A stretch of 64,000 bases of DNA. Source: Fimbriimonadaceae bacterium (lineage in GTDB: Bacteria; Armatimonadota; Fimbriimonadia; Fimbriimonadales; Fimbriimonadaceae). Positions 57,797-64,000 of the stretch are shown piece by piece (position 1 is the stretch's first letter; every line of letters begins with the position of its first letter). The position numbers and the translations under genes are program-made. Below the pieces are notes generated by a model, which worked only from the letters and a program-made list of their open reading frames with translations, had not been told where the DNA came from and made no database searches. The DNA lies in contig JAIBBE010000057.1 in assembly GCA_019694835.1 (NCBI GenBank), positions 1 through 64,000 on the forward strand, read 5' to 3'.

Positions 57797-58696
57797 ATGG
57801 GTCGGTACACTCTCAGCGTGCCGATTTCGGACATACCGTCTGCTTTTCGAATCCAGATCGATACTGCGCTAGAACGATACCTTCCCGCCGAAAATCTTGT
57901 CCCCGAGAGGTTGCATTCCGCCATGCGCTACGCGGTGCTGGCACCGGGGAAACGGCTTCGCCCTGCGCTTGCCCTGGCCTCATCGCTCGCGGTCGGTGGG
58001 ACGATTGAGGCGGCCCTGCCGGGGGCTTGTGCGCTGGAAATGGTGCACGTCTTCTCGCTCATCCACGACGACCTGCCCGCCATCGATAACGATGACCTTC
58101 GGCGGGGTCGGCCAACGTGTCACCGCCAGTTCGACGAGGCCACCGCGATTCTCGCCGGCGATGCGCTCTTTGCCCTTGCCTTTCAGATCTTGGCCGAAAG
58201 CCCCGTGTCCTTTGAGCAGCGCACGTCGGCCATGCACGAATTGGCCCGTCAATCCGGTTCGAGCGGAGTCGTGGGCGGCGAGGTTTTGGACATCGAGTCC
58301 GAAGGTCAAGCGCCCGATCTAGCGTCCCTCCTGACCATCCATCGGCAGAAGACCGGCGCGCTCATGGCCGCGTCGTGCGCCATCGGCGGGATTCTCGGCG
58401 GTGGAACCCTCGGCCAAATCGAGGATCTAAGAGATTACGGGGCCGCGCTCGGGCTCGCGTTCCAGATCGTTGACGATATCCTGAATGAGACCTCGACGGT
58501 CGAGGCCCTCGGGAAGGCCGTGGGCAGCGACCGGGCACTCGGGAAAATGACGTATCCGGCACTCATGGGAACGGACGCGGCGACTCGCGAGGCTGAGCGG
58601 CTGGCTGGCTCGGCGCTTGAGTACCTCCATTCACTTCCGGGCGATACAACGTGGCTGCGCGATCTCGCCTCGTTCGCCGTTCAGCGCCAGCGGTAA
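57797..58696 (+). CDS. ispA: Polyprenyl (farnesyl/geranyl) diphosphate synthase
   Basis: This is a 299-residue trans-prenyltransferase. The first Asp-rich motif (HDDLPAIDNDDLRRGRPTCH) is intact. The second reads DDILNET, with Asn where the third Asp is usual. LAPGKRLRPALALAS and GKMTYPALMG are further family blocks. It joins isopentenyl and allylic diphosphates into a C10-C20 precursor for isoprenoids. Start ATG 57797 is preferred; a GTG at 57818 is an alternative. It is divergent from the FAD oxidoreductase gene and 9 bp upstream of the next gene. Confidence 0.93.
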   Translation: MGRYTLSVPISDIPSAFRIQIDTALERYLPAENLVPERLHSAMRYAVLAPGKRLRPALALASSLAVGGTIEAALPGACALEMVHVFSLIHDDLPAIDNDDLRRGRPTCHRQFDEATAILAGDALFALAFQILAESPVSFEQRTSAMHELARQSGSSGVVGGEVLDIESEGQAPDLASLLTIHRQKTGALMAASCAIGGILGGGTLGQIEDLRDYGAALGLAFQIVDDILNETSTVEALGKAVGSDRALGKMTYPALMGTDAATREAERLAGSALEYLHSLPGDTTWLRDLASFAVQRQR

Positions 58697-58705
58697 CCTC
58701 AGTCC

Positions 58706-59077
58706 ATGAACCTCCTCGATGCCACCCATAAGCTCCTCGACAGCATCGCAGCTCGTGACTGGGAGGCCTATGCTTCACTCTGCGATCCGAACCTAACCTG
58801 CTTCGAAGCAGAATCCCGTGGCCACTGCGTCGAGGGCCTGGAGTTCCATCGCTTTTACTTCGAGAATGGTGGGCACCTTGGCAACCATGTCAGCACGATC
58901 TGCGCGCCGATTGTCCGCGAGTTCGGAAACACGGGCCTGACCTGCTACAGCCGCCTCGTCCAGTTCATTGACCAGGACGGTCGCGCAGTCACCCAGCGCT
59001 ACGAAGAGACCAGGGTGTGGCGCCGAGAAGGTGAGGATTGGAAGTGCATCCACTTCCACCGATCAAGCCACGCCTAG
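58706..59077 (+). CDS. CaMKII-association-domain (NTF2-like) protein
   Basis: This 123-residue protein matches the association domain of calcium/calmodulin-dependent kinase II: LLDSIAARDWEAYASLCDPN, CFEAESRGHCVEGLEFHRFY and YEETRVWRREGEDWKCIHFH. In bacteria the domain stands alone and belongs to the NTF2/SnoaL superfamily. The role is unknown and ranges from enzyme to scaffold. It follows the prenyl synthase by 9 bp, so both are likely on one transcript, and converges with the coiled-coil protein gene with a 4-bp overlap. Confidence 0.92.
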   Translation: MNLLDATHKLLDSIAARDWEAYASLCDPNLTCFEAESRGHCVEGLEFHRFYFENGGHLGNHVSTICAPIVREFGNTGLTCYSRLVQFIDQDGRAVTQRYEETRVWRREGEDWKCIHFHRSSHA

Positions 59078-60663
59078 CGGCCGCCGGTGAGGCTGTCGAA
59101 GTACTCCTTGACCCGCTTTTCGTGCTCCTTCGGAATGTCTTGCCGTTTCATCGCTTCTTCGGCTTTCTTTTTGTAGCTCGGCAGCACCTTTTTGTACGGC
59201 ACTGAACTCTTGGCTCCCAACGAGGCGGGGCCCTTGATTTCGATGTAGCTCTCCTCGCCTTGCTCGCGCCGGTCGCCACTGACGACAGTGGTCTTGGTTG
59301 AGCCCTGGCCCGCCGCTTCGGTGTCCAGCTTGTTGACGCGATCGGTGTCGGAGAAGAACTGGTCCTGGCTGCGCCCGCCGTTGCCGCCGAGGCCGAACAT
59401 GCCGAGGAGGCCGAGGCCCATGCCGTTGCAGTTGCCCATCTGGTCAGCCTCTTCGAGGGCTTTCTTTAGGGCTTCCAGATACTCCTTCATCGCCTCATCG
59501 TCGGCAAGCTGTTCGGCGAGTTCCTCGAGAGCTTGCTTCATGTTCTCGATGTCCTCATCGGTGAGTTCGGGGGGTTCGCCGTTCTCCGCCGCTTGCGCGG
59601 CTTGGGCCAGTTTCTTCGCGATCTCTTGAAGTTCTTTGAATGCCGGGTTGTTGCGCATGCGCTCCAGCATCTTCTGCACGTTTTCCGAGAGTCGAAGTTC
59701 CTTCAGCTGCCTGCGAAGAGCGTCGGCCTTCTGAGAGAGGCTGGCTTTCTGGTCGGCCGAGAGCGATTTGTTGTCGCTCATCTCCTTCTCAAGGCGGTCG
59801 AGTTCGTTTTGGGCGTTTTCGAGGGCTTTCGCGCGCTCTTCCGGGCTCATGCGGGCGAGGGCAGGATCGGCTTCGGGAATGCCCGCTTTCTCCATTTCCG
59901 CTTTGGCGAGCTTGTCGAAGGCACTTTCGGCTTTGGCAAGCTGCTCGTCGGTTGTCTTGGCCCGCTCTTTGGCCAGTTCCTCCGCCTTTTTGGCGAGGTC
60001 GTTGGCTTTTTGGAGGGCTTTGGGCTTGTCGAGACGACCTTTCTCCAGTTCGCGGGCGAATTTACGATACTCATCGGCTAATCGCTTCTCTTCCGGAGTT
60101 GGGCCGTTCTTGACCTTCTCGACCGGCTCGATCACGCGCTCCACCGACTTGCCCGCTTCCTTGAGTTCCTTCCGCTCGGCTTGGTCTTTCGCGCTGAGAA
60201 GCAGGGGTGTATTGCCAAGCAGGAAGAGTGCGGCGCACAAGCCTAGCGTGAGCACGGCGATGCCATGCCAGCGCCCTAGCCGAATCGGGAAGACGCGCGA
60301 ACCCGAGAGGCCCGCCAATCGCTGCTCGGCGTCCGATCGCAGCAGGGGGTCGAAGGCATCGTGGCCCTGCGAACGCTCGATCGCGGTTCCGATTCGGTTT
60401 TCGAGGCCCGCGCGCCGGTCGATGCTGTCGGCGAGAATTCCAGGTCGAATCGGCGCGAAGAACCCCACGAGGGCACCGACGAGGGCTGCACCAAGCGCCA
60501 ATGAGCCTAGCCAAAGCCAATCGGTAAACCACAGCCCGGCCCAATCGAGTCCGGCCCAAACCGCACCAAGGCTGCCCCCGATGGCGAGGCCAACCGCCAG
60601 TCCTTTCCACGCACGCATCCAGCGCACGCGGCGTCGAAATCGAGCTAGGTGTCGTTCGAGCAT
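59074..60663 (-). CDS. Coiled-coil membrane protein, function unknown
   Basis: This 529-residue protein has two or three N-terminal membrane helices (AWKGLAVGLAIGGSLGAVWA, LWLGSLALGAALVGALVGFF, and IAVLTLGLCAALFLLGN near 132-150), followed by a long charged helical region (about 160-400) rich in Lys, Glu and Ala that should form coiled coils. A short Gly-rich patch (GLGLLGMFGLGGNGGRSQ) and a basic tail end it. The layout resembles DUF4175-type membrane proteins but I cannot assign it firmly. It lies downstream of three ABC-2 transporter genes on the same strand (14-bp gap) and may be part of that system. Confidence 0.82.
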   Translation of the reverse strand: MLERHLARFRRRVRWMRAWKGLAVGLAIGGSLGAVWAGLDWAGLWFTDWLWLGSLALGAALVGALVGFFAPIRPGILADSIDRRAGLENRIGTAIERSQGHDAFDPLLRSDAEQRLAGLSGSRVFPIRLGRWHGIAVLTLGLCAALFLLGNTPLLLSAKDQAERKELKEAGKSVERVIEPVEKVKNGPTPEEKRLADEYRKFARELEKGRLDKPKALQKANDLAKKAEELAKERAKTTDEQLAKAESAFDKLAKAEMEKAGIPEADPALARMSPEERAKALENAQNELDRLEKEMSDNKSLSADQKASLSQKADALRRQLKELRLSENVQKMLERMRNNPAFKELQEIAKKLAQAAQAAENGEPPELTDEDIENMKQALEELAEQLADDEAMKEYLEALKKALEEADQMGNCNGMGLGLLGMFGLGGNGGRSQDQFFSDTDRVNKLDTEAAGQGSTKTTVVSGDRREQGEESYIEIKGPASLGAKSSVPYKKVLPSYKKKAEEAMKRQDIPKEHEKRVKEYFDSLTGGR

Positions 60664-60677
60664 CGCTTTGTCCTATC

Positions 60678-62240
60678 TTACGCGCCAATCAGCGGCGGTG
60701 GCCCCTCGATCGGACGAGAAATCATGCGAAGTCGACGAACACGGCGTTCCGAGGCCATGACCAGGGCGGCCGAAATCACGAGAAATCCCACCCCCCAAAC
60801 GCACGCGAGTACCGGTCGCTCTCGGCCACCGGTGATCGGGGTGAACGGCCAAATCGACCAAATCGACATTCGATCCATGATCGAGTTGCCATCAATGGAA
60901 CTCAGCACGATGGGAGGGACGCACAAGAGGATCGCGAACAGCGCGATGAACAGGACTTGGGCACTCTGGGCGCTTCGCATCGTGGCAGAGAGCCAGCGCA
61001 CGACCGCCCAGGCGAACACCCAGAACGCGAGAATCCAGAACAGATAGGGCACGCCGACCATGAGACTGGGGGCAGAGCCGTTCTGCGCCAGCCCCATCCA
61101 GTACGCCACTGTCCCGACGAAGGCGAGGCCGAGGAGGAACGTCAAGCCTCCGCTTCGAGCACCGGTCAAGGTCTGACGAATCGAGATCAGCCCGTCGTTC
61201 CAATACTTCCGCTCCCGATCTCGGCCGAAGCTGGCGATCGTCGGAACAGCCAGCAAGAGCGGCATTAAGGTCCATCCTGCCGCCACCCCGAGCAGGGCTC
61301 CCGGATAGCTCACGGAACTCGTCACCCAGGCACCCACCGAGAAGCCGAGAAGCCCGATGTAGATCAAGGCGTGGATGCGAAGGCCGATCGTCTCCCGGGC
61401 ACCGGTCGTGCTGAGCACCGACCCGCCCCCCAGCAGGAGGATCTTGGTGAAAAGCAGCGTCACCAGCATGGTGATGATCCAGTTTGGTGTCTCGCGCCCG
61501 AAGACATACGAATACGAGTCGGCGGAGTAACCGACCAGAAAAGGCGAGAACTGGGAAGTAAATGCCATCTCCTGGGACACTCGCATCCCACCCGCGAAGA
61601 CCGATGCCGCGGCCAGCATCGTCGATCCGACCGCAAAGACGATCGTCAGCAGGTAGCTCATCATGATCGCGGTCACCGGCTTCGGAACCGACGCCGAAAC
61701 CACGATGGACATGGCCGTCAACAGCAGTGCATGCAGACTGAGGAGCAAGTAAGAGGTCAGGACTTCCGACCAGGTTGCACCGCCCATCACCACGCAAACC
61801 GATGTAATCGGAAGGGACAGGATGAGCAGCATCCAGGTGTACCGATAGCTGCTGAGCATCTTGCCGACGAGGTAGTACTTGGGCGTCACCGGAGCCGAGA
61901 AAATGAGGTCGAGCGAGCGGCGCTGACGCTCGGTGGCCACCGTCGTCGCCGTCAACCCCGGGGCCACGAGGAGCACGACCGCGCCTAAGAAGTACAGGAT
62001 TTGGTCGTAGAATTCCTTCAGTCGGCCCTGAGTCTCGGAGACGGACATGCTTCCGCCGTAATAGCTGGACCGTGAAACTTGCGCATACATGATCAGCGCG
62101 TAGCCGATCATGATGAGCAGGTATGCGCCCCAAAGGAAAATCGCCCGCGATCCTCGAAGCTGGGCGCGGAAGTCGCGCTTGGCCGAGGCATTCCCGATGT
62201 AAACCGCGAGATTGCGCTGGAGCCAGTTCGCCGCCTGCAT
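60678..62240 (-). CDS. ABC-2-type transporter permease
   Basis: This 520-residue integral membrane protein has about twelve hydrophobic segments and the ABC-2 permease pattern of a large soluble loop near the N-terminus (LTATTVATERQRRSLDLIFS, the conserved coupling element ER.R.(T/S)LDLL). SMIVVSASVPKPVTAIMMSY and LLTIVFAVGS continue the membrane domain. The gene abuts the ATP-binding gene (adjacent stop and start), so it works with that ATPase in moving an unknown substrate or in gliding/surface assembly. Confidence 0.9.
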   Translation of the reverse strand: MQAANWLQRNLAVYIGNASAKRDFRAQLRGSRAIFLWGAYLLIMIGYALIMYAQVSRSSYYGGSMSVSETQGRLKEFYDQILYFLGAVVLLVAPGLTATTVATERQRRSLDLIFSAPVTPKYYLVGKMLSSYRYTWMLLILSLPITSVCVVMGGATWSEVLTSYLLLSLHALLLTAMSIVVSASVPKPVTAIMMSYLLTIVFAVGSTMLAAASVFAGGMRVSQEMAFTSQFSPFLVGYSADSYSYVFGRETPNWIITMLVTLLFTKILLLGGGSVLSTTGARETIGLRIHALIYIGLLGFSVGAWVTSSVSYPGALLGVAAGWTLMPLLLAVPTIASFGRDRERKYWNDGLISIRQTLTGARSGGLTFLLGLAFVGTVAYWMGLAQNGSAPSLMVGVPYLFWILAFWVFAWAVVRWLSATMRSAQSAQVLFIALFAILLCVPPIVLSSIDGNSIMDRMSIWSIWPFTPITGGRERPVLACVWGVGFLVISAALVMASERRVRRLRMISRPIEGPPPLIGA

Positions 62241-63167
62241 CTAGTTCACCGCCCCCGTTGTAAGTTTGAGGAACACGTCTTCCAGGTCGACGGCCTGCTC
62301 GGTGAAATCGATCACGCGGTAGCCCGCCTGGATGAGGGAGGCCAGCAAAGCCGCTTGCTCGTCGGCTGTGCCTTGGAATTCCGTGATCACCCGGTCGGCT
62401 TCGGTGCGGACGTTGACCACTCCTGCCTTGACTGACACGAACTCGGCGGCTTCAGCGGTACGTTCGAGAAGTCGGATCGTGATCTCCTTGGACGCCTGCA
62501 TGTCCTTGACAATCTCGTGGACTGGCCCAAAGGCAAGCAGTTGGCCGCGTTCGATAATTCCGACGGTATTGCAGAACCCGGCAAGTTCGGGAAGGATGTG
62601 GGACGAGACGATCACGATTTTGCCCATCCGACCAAGCTCGGCGATCAATTCCTTGAGTTCGGCACGCGCTCGTGGGTCGAGGCCGCTTGCGGGTTCATCG
62701 AGGAGCAGCAGAGCCGGGTCGTGAACCAGACACCGAGCCAGGCATAGACGCTGCTGCATACCGCGCGAGAGCGTTTGGACGAACGCGTCCTTCTTGACCG
62801 TCAGGTTAGTAAGTTCAAGCACGTCGTCGATGATCTTCGGGCGTTCGCGCACGGGCACTCGGTAGATCGTGGCGAAGAAGTCGAGATACTCCCAGACCTT
62901 GACGTCATCGTAGAGCCCAAAGAAGTCGGGCATGTAGCCGATCTGCCTGCGCACATCCATCGGATCGCGCAGGATGTCGGCTCCGTTGAGCGTCGCGGTG
63001 CCGCTGGTCGGTTCGAGCAGGGTCGCCAACATGCGGATCGTGGTCGTTTTTCCCGCTCCGTTCGAGCCGATGAAGCCAAAGACATCGCCGGGATGAAGCT
63101 GGAAGCTGACGCCGTTGACCGCGCGCAAGCCACCGTACTCTTTGCAAAGTCCGCGCACTTCAAGCAT
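62241..63167 (-). CDS. ABC transporter ATP-binding protein
   Basis: ATG 63167 is chosen because GGAGGT lies 7 nt upstream and it gives MLEVRGLCKEYGGLRAVNGV, the standard start. The product is about 308 residues. Walker A is GSNGAGKTTT, the signature is LSRGMQQRLCLARCLV, Walker B is LLLLDEPASGLDP and the H-loop is IVSSHILPEL. The C-terminal 80 residues (VSVKAGVVNVRTEADRVITE to AVDLEDVFLKLT) match the GldA/NatA type. The start overlaps the upstream permease by 8 bp. Confidence 0.95.
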   Translation of the reverse strand: MLEVRGLCKEYGGLRAVNGVSFQLHPGDVFGFIGSNGAGKTTTIRMLATLLEPTSGTATLNGADILRDPMDVRRQIGYMPDFFGLYDDVKVWEYLDFFATIYRVPVRERPKIIDDVLELTNLTVKKDAFVQTLSRGMQQRLCLARCLVHDPALLLLDEPASGLDPRARAELKELIAELGRMGKIVIVSSHILPELAGFCNTVGIIERGQLLAFGPVHEIVKDMQASKEITIRLLERTAEAAEFVSVKAGVVNVRTEADRVITEFQGTADEQAALLASLIQAGYRVIDFTEQAVDLEDVFLKLTTGAVN

Positions 63168-64000
63168 CTTTGCGACCTCCAACGAACTTGACCTCGTTCT
63201 CGGCAAAGCCAAGCGTCCGCTCGGTCCAGATGAGCAGCACGATGGTCATACCGGCGTAAACGAACACCTGCGGCCAGCCCCAAATCGCGCGGTCAAATTG
63301 TTCGGGTCCTCCCCACCGCTCTGCAAGCTGAAAAAGGACATAGAAGGGATGGAAGTACATGATGAGCTCGGTTTCGCGAGTCATCATCGGTGCGACCAGG
63401 ATGGGGAACGCAATCAGCCCAATGGCGATCAGCCCGAGCGAGGCCCCGAGCGCCATCAGAGGCCTCTTGCATCGGGCGGAGAAAAACAGCGTCAAGGCGG
63501 CAATCATGAGGGCGAAGGTCACGACGACCAGCACACCGAGGAATGCATCATGGAGGCTGGTGTGTCTCTGGACCCCGTAGTAGCCATAGGGCGAGGGAAA
63601 ACTCTCGGCGACCAACGAGATCGTCAGAGGCACGAGGAATAGGCCCGATGCCAACACGATGCCCCATGCCGAACCCATGAACTTGCCGACCACGACCTGC
63701 GCCCGCGTCACCGGAGCCACGAGGAGGAAATCCCAGCTTCGTCTTTCGCGCTCACCCGCTATCGCGCCGTGAATGAGGGTTGGGACGAGGAAACAGAATA
63801 GCCCCAACTCGATCATCAGTACGACGCCTGGCGACATTCCCTGCGGCCATCGAAGCTGCACCGTCACCAGCAAGCCATAGGCGACCATGAACAGAAGGAA
63901 TCCGGCAAACCCAGTACCACGCGTCGAGACGTACTTGCGACGGAACCGCCGTATCTCAATGAGCATGGGGTTGTCGAGGATGAGGTCGACAAACCAGTCA
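63160..64000 (-). CDS. ABC-2-type transporter permease (5' end beyond the window)
   Basis: The frame is open to the right edge. Reading from the edge it gives WFVDLILDNPMLIEIRRFRR, the usual juxtamembrane start of this permease type (NP-x-L-x-x-E-x-R-x-x-x-R), so the ATG at 63966 is internal and the gene is cut at its 5' end. Within view there are six or so membrane helices and the coupling motif GERERRSWDFLLVAPVTRAQ. It is coupled to the ATPase gene downstream. Confidence 0.9.
   Translation of the reverse strand, partial: DWFVDLILDNPMLIEIRRFRRKYVSTRGTGFAGFLLFMVAYGLLVTVQLRWPQGMSPGVVLMIELGLFCFLVPTLIHGAIAGERERRSWDFLLVAPVTRAQVVVGKFMGSAWGIVLASGLFLVPLTISLVAESFPSPYGYYGVQRHTSLHDAFLGVLVVVTFALMIAALTLFFSARCKRPLMALGASLGLIAIGLIAFPILVAPMMTRETELIMYFHPFYVLFQLAERWGGPEQFDRAIWGWPQVFVYAGMTIVLLIWTERTLGFAENEVKFVGGRKDA

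Overview
The window looks like a stretch of core chromosome from a GC-rich (roughly 60% by eye), diderm, non-model bacterium. The diderm reading rests on an LptC/LptA-like protein, a LolA/RseB-like periplasmic protein, abundant signal peptides and lipoboxes, and a PEP-CTERM protein. Together with the gene mix (GerMN plus amidase pair, DnaJ-WD40 fusion, dockerin-like C-termini, Gly-rich exported proteins), my best guess is an Armatimonadota (Fimbriimonadia-like) genome. That placement is inference from style; no 16S rRNA or other phylogenetic marker was tested. There is no prophage, integron, transposase or CRISPR array. Two tRNA genes are present: an Ile2-like tRNA with anticodon CAU, and tRNA-His.

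Layout. 0-9.8 kb: housekeeping metabolism (nuoF, a LuxR-type response regulator, a trans-sulfuration enzyme, a BrnT-type toxin-antitoxin pair, nadA, fumarylacetoacetase, hslU). 10-15 kb: PEP-CTERM protein, small hypotheticals, a phytanoyl-CoA dioxygenase-like enzyme, an ECF sigma factor, a secreted EEP-nuclease-like protein. 15.4-18.6 kb: trpB and a P1B-4 metal-exporting ATPase. 18.9-25.2 kb: a tightly overlapping four-gene envelope operon (lipoprotein, 897-residue exported protein, lipoprotein, LptC/LptA-like protein). 25.5-28.4 kb: an RpoE-RseA-RseB-like sigma / anti-sigma / sensor cluster. 29.8-38.1 kb: subtilase with lectin and dockerin-like modules, thioredoxin, GH20 hexosaminidase, VOC protein, GerMN protein and cell-wall amidase. 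38.4-44.9 kb: tRNA, an exported Gly-rich protein, dnaG, a CsoR-CopZ-CopA copper operon with a clear palindromic operator, and a class D beta-lactamase. 45-51.5 kb: a DnaJ-WD40 fusion and a translationally coupled molybdenum hydroxylase operon (2Fe-2S subunit, molybdopterin subunit, XdhC, MocA). 51.7-64 kb: tail-fibre-like surface protein, PKD protein, YmdB, GT9 glycosyltransferase, tRNA-His, FAD oxidoreductase, prenyl synthase, CaMKII-association-domain protein, and an ABC-2 transporter cluster with a coiled-coil membrane protein that runs off the right edge.

The most unusual feature is a set of palindromic repeat families scattered through the window. Several copies lie inside open reading frames without breaking them: three tandem 126-bp units (3 x 42 codons) in xdhC, a composite element with 28-bp perfect arms in the N-terminus of the molybdopterin subunit just before its Tat motif, and a copy between the start codon and the catalytic domain of the class D beta-lactamase. 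The same families also occur between genes, some as hairpins between convergent genes. This resembles in-frame palindromic elements such as the Rickettsia RPEs, and two of the three hosts are adjacent genes of one operon. A second point is that the 897-residue exported protein retains the spacing of a gluzincin metallopeptidase active site (HExxH-x18-E) but has lost the first His and the Glu.

CDS coordinates include the stop codon. Many starts were moved downstream of the longest open frame on the basis of signal peptides, Shine-Dalgarno sites or overlap with repeats, as explained in each entry.
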